64,000 bases of DNA, taken from positions 62,001 to 126,000 of the forward strand of contig JAFRER010000001.1 of the NCBI GenBank assembly GCA_017434755.1. Reading direction: 5' to 3'. The position numbers and the translations under genes are program-made. The notes under the pieces are model-generated. The model searched no databases. It worked only from the letters and a program-made list of their open reading frames with translations, and had not been told where the DNA came from. Source of the DNA: Oscillospiraceae bacterium. GTDB taxonomy: Bacteria; Bacillota; Clostridia; Oscillospirales; Oscillospiraceae. This document shows positions 28,970 to 38,029 of this stretch, piece after piece. Position 1 is the first letter of the stretch. The number at the start of each line of letters is the position of its first letter.

Positions 28970-29003
28970 ATAATAAAGTAAAGGACAGCGCAGTACGCTG
29001 TCC
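28970..29003 (-). terminator. Riboswitch expression platform terminator
   Basis: Stem GGACAGCG / CGCTGTCC (28983-28990, 28996-29003), loop of 5 nt, then TTTACTTTATT on the minus strand. It lies between the lysine aptamer and lysA and would stop transcription when lysine is bound. Confidence 0.85.
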
Positions 29004-29021
29004 TGAAAAAGCCGTTTTCGG

Positions 29022-29175
29022 GATAGCTCTCCGCATCGGATGCGACAGCGCCGCGGATCTTCTCCGCACCGCCAGCTGAAGGACTTGCCGGATCCTCCGC
29101 TTCGGCGCCTTCGCCTTTCCCGCACTGCTTCGGCAGCATGTGGTGTGCGGTACTCATCTCGGGCGCGCCTCTATC
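29022..29175 (-). ncRNA. Lysine riboswitch (L box) aptamer
   Basis: On the minus strand the closing stem pairs GATAG (29175-29171) with CTATC (29026-29022). Next to it are the conserved GAGGCGCG and GATGAGTA elements, then GCCGAAG, GGCGAAGGCGCCGAAG and the helices of the five-way junction. Position directly before lysA, followed by a terminator hairpin, fits the known class. Confidence 0.9.
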
Positions 29176-29269
29176 TGTGGTCATTATACACTTGTGAATG
29201 CCGGCTGTTCAATCGTGCGGTCTGCTGATTATTCCGAAACAGCGGGGTGCGCTTTTATGGAAAATGACG

Positions 29270-29785
29270 TTATTTCTTCTTCAGGATCAGCCCAGCGATC
29301 CATCTCTGGAAAGCGTCCACACCGACTCCCACATAGAAAACGCCGGCGGCCATCGCCGCTGCGATCTGGAGGGGAAGAGTGCCCAGACTGCCGGGATCCA
29401 GCGGGCCCATGATGGTGAGGCCTATGGCCCATCCGCAGAGCCAGGCGGGGGTGAAGATCCACTTGGGGGCAAGGGAGCCGATCAGCACGGCGAGCCCGCC
29501 CATGATGAACAGCGTGAGGAAAAGCTCCAGGTCGGGGTTGATGCTGAGCGCGGCCATCACGTGAACGGCGATGTACGCCCAGAGATCACCGAGCAGAAAA
29601 CCGATGAAGATCTTCAGTGCGTCGGACGTCTTGTTGCCGTTGGCGACGTATACGCCGGCGCAGATGAGGGCGACGGCGCCGGTGGTGACGCCGATGTGCC
29701 CGGAGAGCACCGCCCAGATCGGGGGCAGGAGGGCGATGCCGAGAGCGAGGGTAAGCGTGTTCACGCGTGCTTCTCTGTTTTTCAT
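29270..29785 (-). CDS. DUF1097-type membrane protein
   Basis: A 171-residue protein with about five to six helices and a conserved GDLWAYIAVHVM segment. The ATG at 29785 is preferred over a start 21 bp upstream because GGAG stands 8 bp before it. Similar proteins (DUF1097, YcdZ type) are inner membrane proteins of unknown role. It precedes lysA on the same strand but the riboswitch separates the two transcripts. Confidence 0.72.
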   Translation of the reverse strand: MKNREARVNTLTLALGIALLPPIWAVLSGHIGVTTGAVALICAGVYVANGNKTSDALKIFIGFLLGDLWAYIAVHVMAALSINPDLELFLTLFIMGGLAVLIGSLAPKWIFTPAWLCGWAIGLTIMGPLDPGSLGTLPLQIAAAMAAGVFYVGVGVDAFQRWIAGLILKKK

Positions 29786-29887
29786 TCCGGTTGGCTCCTT
29801 GATCAAGAATCGAAACGTATTTAATAAATGAATTATATCAGCCTCACGGTTCGTTTGTAAAGCGCCGCGGCTGTTTCCCGGTTCGGT

Positions 29888-30358
29888 TCAGGGCCGGGGT
29901 TCCGCTTCCGCTTCGACGGCCACCAGGCTTCCGATGTCGATCCCGATGGTTTCCCGCAGCTTCTCAGGGCCTTCATCGTCTCCGAAAAGCACGATCCTGC
30001 CCGAAAGATCATCGATCTTTTTCACTCTGCCGCTTAAGCTTTCATAGCTTCCGCCTTCCTTCCGCGCATCGGGCCTGAAGAAGGTGAAGGTCGCCGCGGG
30101 ATGCCTTCCCTCCCGCAGTTCCTGCGCGATATGCCCCAGCGCGCGGTCGATGGACTCGCGCTCCTGCTCCTCAAGGAGCTTCCCGCTGTCGGTGGTTCGT
30201 GTCTCCTCATCGATGATCTCATCGAAGCCGCTCAGGGCGGAGAAGGGGGCAAACTGGGCGGCCCTGTCTTTCAGCGGCATGTGCGTCCTCGTCTCCGACT
30301 GATGGTGCGGGAGGTCTATTATATCCCCGTAGATCTTTCTCGCTTCCGAATCGTCCAT
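29888..30358 (-). CDS. YolD-like protein
   Basis: A 156-residue YolD-family protein, identified by MPLKDRAAQFAPFSALSGFDE near residue 27 and the C-terminal strand-rich part (RVKKIDDLSGRIVLF). YolD proteins occur beside Y-family polymerases such as UvrX and are thought to work as their UmuD-like partners. Here the start lies 1 bp after the polymerase stop, so they are coupled. Confidence 0.88.
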   Translation of the reverse strand: MDDSEARKIYGDIIDLPHHQSETRTHMPLKDRAAQFAPFSALSGFDEIIDEETRTTDSGKLLEEQERESIDRALGHIAQELREGRHPAATFTFFRPDARKEGGSYESLSGRVKKIDDLSGRIVLFGDDEGPEKLRETIGIDIGSLVAVEAEAEPRP

Positions 30359-30359
30359 A

Positions 30360-31928
30360 TCAATCCGCCTTATGTCCGCCGATCTGGCTGTTCCGCTCTA
30401 TGGTGGTGGCGCCTTCCCGGAAGTTCAGTCCCTTGAGAACGGCGTTCTTTCCGTAGCGCGCCTGCAGTTGGAGCATGGCGCTCTGAAGGCTGCGCGTCTT
30501 CTCTTTTTCCATACGGTCCGCCTCACGCTCCTTCTCGAGCGCATCGTAGTCTGTGAACAGGTCGAGCTGCTCCGGCTCATCCTGCGGGATGTCCCGCTCC
30601 GTTTTCAGCTCGCAGGCGGCGATGGTCACCCTGCGCACGAGGAGCTCTGGGTCGGTGATCCGTTCAAAAAGCTCTGCCGCGCAGTCGACCAGCCTTTTCG
30701 CCGAATCGGTGTAAAAGGGGAGCCGGCCCGTCCCGTGGGCGTGAGAGGGGACCGGTCTTCCGTAAGGGTCGGTCTTCACGGTCCCGGTGAAGGGCTTTCC
30801 CGTCCCGGCTACCAGATATCCCTCTCCCGATGCGGCGGGAGTGAGGCTTTCTCTGTCGTAGTTTATGGTCAGCACGAGCATTTCGGTCAGCAGACCCGCG
30901 GAAGCGAGATCCAGCGCGAGAAGCCCGGTCATTTCCTTCACGATGATGAGCGCCCTGTCATACGGATACGGCTCCTTCAGCACCTGTCCGGAAGAGAGGG
31001 AACGGCTTGCGGGCCGGCAGGACTTCACAAGATCGATCGTGGTCGGCTCCCAGCCCCAGGCATGGTCGATCAGAAGTTCCGCGTTGATTCCGAATGCCTT
31101 GTAGAGCCGGTCTTCTCCGGGCTTTGAAAGGGAACAGCGGGCGATATCGCCCATCGTGTACAGGCCCATGGCCTCGAGCTTCGTGCTGTATCCGCGGCCC
31201 ACCCGCCAGAAATCCGTCAGCGGCCGGTGGCACCACAGCAGCTCCCGGTAGCTTTTCTCGTCCAGCTCCGCGATCCGTTCCCCGTTCACGCCCGCAGGCA
31301 TGCGCTTGGCTACGATGTCCATGGCGACCTTGGCAAGGAAGAGGTTGGTCCCGATGCCCGCGGTGGCGGTGATCCCGGTCTCCCGGAACACCGCATGCAG
31401 CAGGGCAGCTGCGAAGTCCCGCGCGCTTTTCCGGCCGTCTTCCAGATAGCCGGTCGCATCGATGAAGACCTCATCGATCGAGTATACGAACATGTCCTCC
31501 GGCGAAACGTATCGCAGATAGATCGAAACGATATCGGCGCTGCATTGCTCATACAGCTTCATGCGGGGCGGGGCAACGATGTAGTCCAGACCGACCGTTT
31601 CGTCGCTGTCGAGAAGATCGGCGTCATCCGTATAACGGCTGAACTGATAGCGTCCGTCCGGACCCTTTTCAAGCAGACCCTTCCGGGCTGCCCGGCACAG
31701 TCTCTGTTCGTTGATCAGTTTCACTTTCTCCACGACCTCGAACAGCCGCGCCCTGCCGGATATCCCGTGCCGTTTCAGGGAGGGGGTCACGGCAAGACAG
31801 ATGGTCTTCTCGGTGCGGCTCCGGTCCGCGACCACGAGATTGGTCTTCAGCGGATCGCGCCGCCGGTCGATGCATTCCACGCTCGCATAGAAGCTCTTCA
31901 GGTCTATCGCTATATACCGGCGCTCCAT
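30360..31928 (-). CDS. Y-family DNA polymerase (UvrX/UmuC type)
   Basis: A 522-residue translesion polymerase. Catalytic residues lie in IAIDLKSFYASVE at the N-terminus (first aspartate) and YSIDEVFID (central DE pair). The finger region KTICLAVTPSLKRHGI and helix-hairpin-helix thumb (LEAMGLYTMGDIARC) are complete. The ATG at 31928 follows GGGAGGG; an upstream open extension is spurious. With the YolD gene it makes an error-prone repair operon. No LexA box was confirmed. Confidence 0.9.
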   Translation of the reverse strand: MERRYIAIDLKSFYASVECIDRRRDPLKTNLVVADRSRTEKTICLAVTPSLKRHGISGRARLFEVVEKVKLINEQRLCRAARKGLLEKGPDGRYQFSRYTDDADLLDSDETVGLDYIVAPPRMKLYEQCSADIVSIYLRYVSPEDMFVYSIDEVFIDATGYLEDGRKSARDFAAALLHAVFRETGITATAGIGTNLFLAKVAMDIVAKRMPAGVNGERIAELDEKSYRELLWCHRPLTDFWRVGRGYSTKLEAMGLYTMGDIARCSLSKPGEDRLYKAFGINAELLIDHAWGWEPTTIDLVKSCRPASRSLSSGQVLKEPYPYDRALIIVKEMTGLLALDLASAGLLTEMLVLTINYDRESLTPAASGEGYLVAGTGKPFTGTVKTDPYGRPVPSHAHGTGRLPFYTDSAKRLVDCAAELFERITDPELLVRRVTIAACELKTERDIPQDEPEQLDLFTDYDALEKEREADRMEKEKTRSLQSAMLQLQARYGKNAVLKGLNFREGATTIERNSQIGGHKAD

Positions 31929-32000
31929 CTGCCGCCCTCCCTTCAGGTGATATCTGTCAGTATTATAAATGCACGGCGCCGATGTGTCAAAAGCAGAAAA

Positions 32001-32030
32001 AGAGAAGGTACCGGCGGTACCTTCTCTTTT
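32001..32030 (-). terminator. Bidirectional terminator after the GH94 gene
   Basis: Perfect 12-bp stem AGAGAAGGTACC / GGTACCTTCTCT with a 3-nt loop; T-rich on both sides. Confidence 0.85.
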
Positions 32031-32047
32031 GTCCTTAATGTGTCTGC

Positions 32048-34483
32048 TCAGCCCATTACCGCGACAACATTCGCGGTGCTGCCGGGCTCCGCGGGAGGAA
32101 TGAGGCATCCCTCGACAACCCTGCCGTTCACCCGGAGCTCCTTCACGCCCTTCTGCACGCCGCGGGGATTTTCCACGCTTATCCGGTAGGTCGCGCCGCG
32201 GAACCGCCTCACGGCGGTGAATCCCTTCATGTCGGCCGGTATGCAGGGATCGATCACAAGTCCGTCGAGAGCGGGCTTGATGCCGAGGATCGCCTGGCTG
32301 ATGCTCAGGAAGGTCCAGGCGGCTGTTCCGGTGAGCCAGCTGTTCTTGGCCTCGCCGAAGGTGGCGGCGTCCTTTCCGGCTATCATCTGGCTGTATACAT
32401 AGGGCTCCGTGCGATGGATCTCGCTTATGTCCTCAATGAACGCAGGGGCTGTGCGGGCGTATACCTGAAAGGCCCTGTCGCCGTGCCCGAGTTCTGCTTC
32501 CGCGCAGACGATCCAGGGATTGTTGTGGCAGAATATGCCGGCGTTCTCCTTGTATCCGGGGGGATAGCTGGAGATCTCGCCCAGCTCGAGACGGTAGCGG
32601 GTGTAGGCCGGCTGCTGCAGGACGATGCCGTATTTCGTGTCGAGCAGTTCCTTCACGCTCTCCAGCGCCGCCTCGGCCTGTCCGCCCGCCTTCCCGATGC
32701 CGGCCATCACGCACATGCCCTGGGGCTCGATGAAGATCTTTCCCTCCTCGCACGCGCTGCCGCCCACTACGTTTCCGAAGGCGTCATAGGCGCGGCGGAA
32801 CCACTTTCCGTCCCAGCCCGCGTCGAGCACGGCCGCTTCCACGGCAGCGACAGCCTTCTCGGCTTCCGAAGCCTCCTCCGGACGGCCGAGACGCCTGCAG
32901 ATCTCCGCCCAGGCTTTTCCGTATTTCACAAACATCCCGCCGATGAACACGCTCTCCGCCACGGGGCCCTCGTTCGGGCCGGTGGTCTGGAAGCTCTCAC
33001 CGGGATGCTCGGAGAAGCAGTTGAGGTTCAGGCAGTCGTTCCAGTCGGCGCGGCCGATCAGCGGCAGGCCGTGCGGGCCGAGGTGCTCCGCTGTGAAGCG
33101 GAAGCTGCGGCGCAGATGCTCCGAGAGGGGCTGCGAAAGTGTTTCGTCGTTGTCGAAAGGCACCTGCTCGTCGAGAATGCTGAAGTCGCCGGTCTCCCGT
33201 AAATAGGCGTCCGTTCCCGCGATCAGCCAGAGCGGGTCGTCGTTGAAGCCGCTGCCGACCGCCAGATTGCCTTTTTTCGTGAGCGGCTGATACTGGTGAT
33301 ACGCGCTTCCGTCCGGGAACTGCGTGGCGGCGATGTCGAGGATCCTCTCGCGGGCGCGCTCCGGGATCATGTGCACGAAACCGAGCAGGTCCTGACAGGA
33401 ATCGCGGAAGCCCATCCCGCGTCCCATGCCGCTCTCGAAATAGCTCGCGGAGCGGCTCATATTGAAGGTGACCATGCACTGGTACTGGTTCCAGATGTTC
33501 ACCATCCTGTCAAGCTTTTCCTTGCCGCTCGAGACGCTGAAGCCCGAGAGAAGCCTCTCCCAGTCGGCTTTGAGGACGGCAAGAGCGGAGTCGAAGGCCG
33601 CGTCATCCGCATATCGCGCGATCATGGCCTCGGCGCGGCTCTTGTTGATGATCCCCGGAGCCTCCCACTTTTCATCCTGCGGATTCTCGATGTATCCGAG
33701 GCCGAACAGAATGCTGACGTCCTCGCCCGGGTTTAAGTCGAGGTCGAACTGCTGTGCCGCCACCGGCTGCCAGCCGTGGGCGGTGCTTGACGTGCATCCG
33801 CTGCCGAAAACAGCCTCAGGCCTTGCCGGGCTGCCGTAAACGCCGATGAAGGCGTCCCGCGAGGTATCGAAGCCGTCGGGTTCTCTGCCGGACCAGAACA
33901 CGGCGTAGTGGTCCCGCCGCTCCCTGTACTCGGTCTTGTGGTAGATCGCGCTGCCTTTGACCTCCACCTCGCCGGTGGACCAGTTGCGCTGGAAGTTCGA
34001 GCTGTCGTCCACCGCGTCCCACAGGCAGAACTCTATATAAGGAAAGACGCTCACGCGCTTCGCTCCGCCGGCTTCGTTCGATACGGTCAGCCGCACCAGC
34101 AGGCAGTCATCCTTCACCGGAACGAACATCTCCTGTCTCGCACGGATGCCGTTTTTGCAGCCCTCGATCACCGTGTAGCCGAGGCCGTGCCTGCAGCAGT
34201 AGCTGTCAAGCTCCGTCTGCACCGGCTGCCAGCCGGGATTCCAGACGGTGTTATCTTCCTTAATATAAAAACGGAAGCCCTCCTGATCGAGGGGGGAGTT
34301 GTTGTAACGGTAGCGGGTCAGTCTCCGCAGGCGTGCGTCGCGATAGAAGCTGTAACCGCCCGCGGTGTTGGAACAGAGCGTGAAGAAGCTCTCGCTGCCC
34401 AGATAGTTGATCCAGGGCAGAGGCGTGCGCGGCGTGCTGATCACATATTCACGGTTTGTGTCATCGAAGAATCCGAAGCGCAT
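32048..34483 (-). CDS. cbp: Cellobiose phosphorylase, GH94
   Basis: An 811-residue GH94 enzyme, the same length as the clostridial cellobiose phosphorylases. The catalytic acid lies in [10 protein letters not shown] (D483); GFRDSCQD and [12 protein letters not shown] are family blocks, and N-terminal WYN-type NTAGGYSFY is also typical. It splits cellobiose with phosphate to glucose-1-phosphate and glucose in the cytoplasm, saving ATP. The ATG at 34483 follows GGAGG. It is transcribed away from the LacI regulator, with a candidate operator between. Other beta-glucobiose phosphorylase specificities are possible. Confidence 0.9.
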   Translation of the reverse strand: MRFGFFDDTNREYVISTPRTPLPWINYLGSESFFTLCSNTAGGYSFYRDARLRRLTRYRYNNSPLDQEGFRFYIKEDNTVWNPGWQPVQTELDSYCCRHGLGYTVIEGCKNGIRARQEMFVPVKDDCLLVRLTVSNEAGGAKRVSVFPYIEFCLWDAVDDSSNFQRNWSTGEVEVKGSAIYHKTEYRERRDHYAVFWSGREPDGFDTSRDAFIGVYGSPARPEAVFGSGCTSSTAHGWQPVAAQQFDLDLNPGEDVSILFGLGYIENPQDEKWEAPGIINKSRAEAMIARYADDAAFDSALAVLKADWERLLSGFSVSSGKEKLDRMVNIWNQYQCMVTFNMSRSASYFESGMGRGMGFRDSCQDLLGFVHMIPERARERILDIAATQFPDGSAYHQYQPLTKKGNLAVGSGFNDDPLWLIAGTDAYLRETGDFSILDEQVPFDNDETLSQPLSEHLRRSFRFTAEHLGPHGLPLIGRADWNDCLNLNCFSEHPGESFQTTGPNEGPVAESVFIGGMFVKYGKAWAEICRRLGRPEEASEAEKAVAAVEAAVLDAGWDGKWFRRAYDAFGNVVGGSACEEGKIFIEPQGMCVMAGIGKAGGQAEAALESVKELLDTKYGIVLQQPAYTRYRLELGEISSYPPGYKENAGIFCHNNPWIVCAEAELGHGDRAFQVYARTAPAFIEDISEIHRTEPYVYSQMIAGKDAATFGEAKNSWLTGTAAWTFLSISQAILGIKPALDGLVIDPCIPADMKGFTAVRRFRGATYRISVENPRGVQKGVKELRVNGRVVEGCLIPPAEPGSTANVVAVMG

Positions 34484-34498
34484 GGTGTCCTCCAAAGA

Positions 34499-34511
34499 TA
34501 AAACGTTTAAG
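34499..34511 (-). promoter_or_regulatory. Candidate LacI-family operator before GH94 gene
   Basis: TAAAACGTTTAAG, centred on the palindrome AAACGTTT, lies between the -10 and the ribosome binding site of the GH94 gene. Two near copies occur before the LacI gene (34753-34765, 34766-34778). Confidence 0.55.
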
Positions 34512-34527
34512 TTACTTGATTTATTTT

Positions 34528-34556
34528 AGATTATCGCAATAAAACGCGAAATGCAA
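34528..34556 (-). promoter_or_regulatory. Promoter of the GH94 gene
   Basis: On the minus strand TTGCAT (34556-34551) and TAATCT (34533-34528) are 17 bp apart. A second CG-centred AAAACGCGAAA lies within the spacer. Confidence 0.5.
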
Positions 34557-34752
34557 GTACAAAATCGCACATTATGTCACCTTTTTTTAGTGTAATATGC
34601 TGTTCAGCCCGGAACAGCTATACCAGACCGACAACGCTTTCTGTCATCTTACACAAAAACATATGCAGAAAGTTGTGCAGATGCGATAAAATTTATGTAT
34701 TCAGCAACAATGATGTTGCAATCACGGAAAACAGGATATATACTCAAATTAC

Positions 34753-34778
34753 GAAAACGATTAAGTAAAACGATTACG
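34753..34778 (+). promoter_or_regulatory. Tandem candidate LacI operators before lacI-type gene
   Basis: GAAAACGATTAAG and TAAAACGATTACG are adjacent direct repeats 13 bp apart, sharing AAAACG(A/T)TTA with the site before the GH94 gene. They overlap the region just upstream of the regulator's ribosome binding site, suggesting autoregulation. Confidence 0.5.
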
Positions 34779-34793
34779 TGAGGGGGTTTTCCG

Positions 34794-35804
34794 ATGGTAT
34801 CCATAAAGGACATCGCTTCAAAATGCGGCGTCTCCGTGGCTACTGTTAGCAAAGCCCTCAACGGACAGGCGGATGTCGGCGAAGCAACAAGGCAGCGCGT
34901 CCTGGATACGGCGAAGGAGCTTGGATACACGGTAAACTATGCCGCACGTGCCCTCAAAACGAACCGCACCTTTAATCTGGGTATCCTGTATACAGAACTG
35001 CAGGGGAGCGGCTTTATGCACGAATACTTTGCTTCTGCACTGAACAGTCTCCGCGCCGAGTCAGCATCACGAGGCTATGACATCACCTTCCTCAACAGTA
35101 ATGTCGGCCGGCAGAATATGACATACCTGCAGCACGCACGTTACCGTCAGGTCGACGGGATCGCCATCATATGCGCGGATTTCTTTGATCCTGATGTACA
35201 GGAGCTCACTGTTTCTGAACTGCCTGTCGTTACGCTTGACCATTCTTTCAACAACCGTACGGCTGTGATGTCGGACAATGTCAAAGGAATGGAGAGTCTT
35301 GTCCGGCATGCTTATTCGAAAGGACACCGCAGAATAGCCTATATCCATGGCAACCCGACTACTGTCACGGAAAACCGGTTGGCCGGTTTTTATAGGGCTT
35401 GCAAGGAGCTGGGGCTTGTGCTCCCGGTGGGCTATGTTTCTTCATGCGAATATCATGAGACGGTCAGCTGCAATGCTGCCACCAGGAAGATGCTGGAGCT
35501 TCCTGTACCGCCGACATGTATCCTGTTCTCGGATGATTATGCGGCGATTGGCGGACTCAATGCCATCCGTGAATTCGGGTTGAGGGTCCCGGATGATATT
35601 TCTGTGATGGGCTACGACGGCATCAACCTCGCACAGGTGATGAGTCCCAAGATGACCACCTGGTGCCAGAACACGGATGATATAGGCAAGATCATTGCCT
35701 CGAAGCTTATAGAGCGGATCGAGAATCCGCAGACGACCCTGGCCGAATACATTGTGGTCCCGGGGAAACTCTTCGACGGGGAGACTGTCCTCGACCGGAA
35801 CTGA
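34794..35804 (+). CDS. LacI-family transcriptional regulator
   Basis: A 336-residue LacI/GalR repressor: N-terminal helix-turn-helix (IKDIASKCGVSVATVSKAL) and hinge helix (NYAARALKTNR), then a periplasmic-binding-protein-like sugar sensor (VMSDNVKGMESLVRHAY, GYDGINLAQ). The ATG at 34794 follows GAGGGGG. It lies between the divergent GH94 gene and the GH3 plus ABC importer genes, so it most likely controls them in response to a beta-glucoside. Confidence 0.92.
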   Translation: MVSIKDIASKCGVSVATVSKALNGQADVGEATRQRVLDTAKELGYTVNYAARALKTNRTFNLGILYTELQGSGFMHEYFASALNSLRAESASRGYDITFLNSNVGRQNMTYLQHARYRQVDGIAIICADFFDPDVQELTVSELPVVTLDHSFNNRTAVMSDNVKGMESLVRHAYSKGHRRIAYIHGNPTTVTENRLAGFYRACKELGLVLPVGYVSSCEYHETVSCNAATRKMLELPVPPTCILFSDDYAAIGGLNAIREFGLRVPDDISVMGYDGINLAQVMSPKMTTWCQNTDDIGKIIASKLIERIENPQTTLAEYIVVPGKLFDGETVLDRN

Positions 35805-35843
35805 ATCAGAATACAACGATTATTACAGAAAGGGAGCGGAACG

Positions 35844-37934
35844 ATGGATCGTAAGCGGGCAAAAAAGCTTGCTGAAGAGCTTGTGAGCAAAATGACGCTT
35901 GAAGAAAAGGCGTCTCAGCTCCGTTTCGACGCTCCCGCAGTCGAGAGGCTCGGAATTCCCGCGTACAACTGGTGGAACGAAGCGCTCCACGGCATCGCAC
36001 GGGGAGGAACGGCCACCGTCTTCCCGCAGGCCATAGGGCTTGCCGCCGCCTTTGACGATGAGCTCCTGCAGAAGATCGCGGATGCGATCTCCACCGAGGC
36101 CAGGGCAAAGTACAATGTCTTTTCCGCTCTCGGTGACAGAGACATTTATCACGGGCTTACATTCTGGAGTCCGAACATCAATATTTTCCGAGACCCGAGA
36201 TGGGGACGCGGTCATGAGACCTATGGAGAGGACCCCTATCTTACAGCCCGTCTGGGAACTGCCTTCGTGAAAGGCCTGCAGGGCGAAGGGGAGACAATGA
36301 AAACCTCCGCCTGCGCCAAGCACTTCGCGGCCCACAGCGGCCCCGAGGCACTGCGGCACATCTTCGATGCCGAAGTCTCCGCAAAGGACATGGAGGAGAC
36401 CTATCTGCCCGCGTTCAAAGCCCTTGTGCAGGACGCGAAGGTGGAGACCGTCATGGGGGCTTACAACCGCGTCAACGGCGAGCCCGCCTGCGCAAGCCCC
36501 GAGCTCATGAAGATGCTTCGTGAAGAGTGGGGGTTCGAAGGCCACTTCGTTTCGGACTGCTGGGCCATCCGCGACTTCCATGAGCACCACGGCGTCACCG
36601 CCTCTCCGGCGGAATCCGTCACAAAGGCGCTCAAGGCAGGCTGCGATCTCAACTGCGGCTGCACCTATCAGAACATCCTCAAGGCACACGCCCTCGGTCT
36701 GATCACCGAGGAGGACATAGACCGCAGCGCCGTGCGTGTGCTCACGACCCGCTTCCTGCTGGGTATTCTCGGTGACGAGGGCAGCGAGTATGATTCGATC
36801 CCGTATTCCGTCGTGGAGTGCGCCGAGCACCTCGCTCTTTCAAAGAAAGCGGCGCTCGAGTCGTGTGTCCTCGTGAAAAACGACGGACTCCTTCCGCTTG
36901 ACACGGCGTCCTGCAAAACGATCGGCGTGATCGGACCGAATGCCAACAGCCGTTCCGCTCTCATCGGAAACTACCACGGCACCGCATCCGAATACACCAC
37001 GGTGCTCGAAGGCATCCAGGAACTGACGAAAGGAAAGTGCCGGGTGCATTTCTCCGAAGGCTGCGCCCTCTCGGAGGACAGAGTAGAGCCCCTGGCCAAA
37101 GCGGATGACAGACTGGCGGAAGCGGTCACGGTGGCAAAACTGAGCGACGCGGTCATCCTCGTTCTCGGCCTTGACGAGACCCTTGAAGGCGAAGAGGGCG
37201 ACACCGGCAACAGCTACCACTCCGGAGACAAGGCGGATCTGCTTCTCCCGGCTTCCCAGCGCAGGCTGGCGGAGAAAGTGCTCGAAGAAGGAAAGCCCAC
37301 CGTGGTGGTCCTGATGGCCGGAAGTTCCATAGACCTCTCGGACATTGCTTCTCAGGCGGACGCCGTGCTGCTGGCCTGGTATCCCGGCGCTCTCGGCGGA
37401 AGGGCCGTTGCGGAGATCCTCTTCGGAGAAGTTTCCCCTTCGGGCAAGCTCCCTGTCACGTTCTACCGCAACAGCGCCCTGGATGAAATGCCAGCCTTCA
37501 CCGACTACTCCATGCATGACCGGACCTACCGCTTCTACCGGGGCGAGGCGCTCTGGCCCTTCGGATTCGGACTTACGTATTCAGAATGCGAACTCACGTC
37601 CCTCACGGCGGACGGGGAGCATGCGGTAATAAGGGCCAGGAACACCGGCTCCCGTGCCACCGGCGAGGTCATCGAGATCTATGTGAAGGACGGGCTCTCG
37701 CCGCTCGCGCCGCCCAATCCCGTTCTTGCAGGCTTCCTTCGCATCACGCTGGAGGCGGGAGAGGAGAAGGAATTCAGCATCGGCCTCAGTCCGCTGGCTT
37801 TCACCGTTGTGGATGAAGAGGGAAGAAGGATCCCCGGCAGCGGAAGCTGGACCGTGTATGCCGGCTTCGGAGCCCCCGATCCGCGCACCGGGGCGCTTAC
37901 CGGCCGCAGGGCCCTCGCTGTACAGATCAGCTGA
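35844..37934 (+). CDS. GH3 beta-glucosidase/beta-xylosidase
   Basis: A 696-residue GH3 enzyme without signal peptide. The N-terminal barrel has SPNINIFRDPRWGRGHETYGED and the nucleophile D in VSDCWAI; CAKHFAAHS binds substrate. The second domain carries LGLDETLEGEEGD with probable acid/base residues, and a fibronectin III-like domain ends the protein (about 590-690). It releases terminal sugar from imported oligosaccharides. Specificity for glucose or xylose is not certain. AAAGGGAG precedes the ATG. An AACGATTA sequence at 35815 may be a further operator. Confidence 0.9.
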   Translation: MDRKRAKKLAEELVSKMTLEEKASQLRFDAPAVERLGIPAYNWWNEALHGIARGGTATVFPQAIGLAAAFDDELLQKIADAISTEARAKYNVFSALGDRDIYHGLTFWSPNINIFRDPRWGRGHETYGEDPYLTARLGTAFVKGLQGEGETMKTSACAKHFAAHSGPEALRHIFDAEVSAKDMEETYLPAFKALVQDAKVETVMGAYNRVNGEPACASPELMKMLREEWGFEGHFVSDCWAIRDFHEHHGVTASPAESVTKALKAGCDLNCGCTYQNILKAHALGLITEEDIDRSAVRVLTTRFLLGILGDEGSEYDSIPYSVVECAEHLALSKKAALESCVLVKNDGLLPLDTASCKTIGVIGPNANSRSALIGNYHGTASEYTTVLEGIQELTKGKCRVHFSEGCALSEDRVEPLAKADDRLAEAVTVAKLSDAVILVLGLDETLEGEEGDTGNSYHSGDKADLLLPASQRRLAEKVLEEGKPTVVVLMAGSSIDLSDIASQADAVLLAWYPGALGGRAVAEILFGEVSPSGKLPVTFYRNSALDEMPAFTDYSMHDRTYRFYRGEALWPFGFGLTYSECELTSLTADGEHAVIRARNTGSRATGEVIEIYVKDGLSPLAPPNPVLAGFLRITLEAGEEKEFSIGLSPLAFTVVDEEGRRIPGSGSWTVYAGFGAPDPRTGALTGRRALAVQIS

Positions 37935-38029
37935 AAGCCCGGACCCAATACCGTTAAGAACCGGAATACCGCAGAAGGATCCCGGAACTTATAAAAAAAA
38001 AGAAAGTAATTTTTTTAAGGAGGATACCC

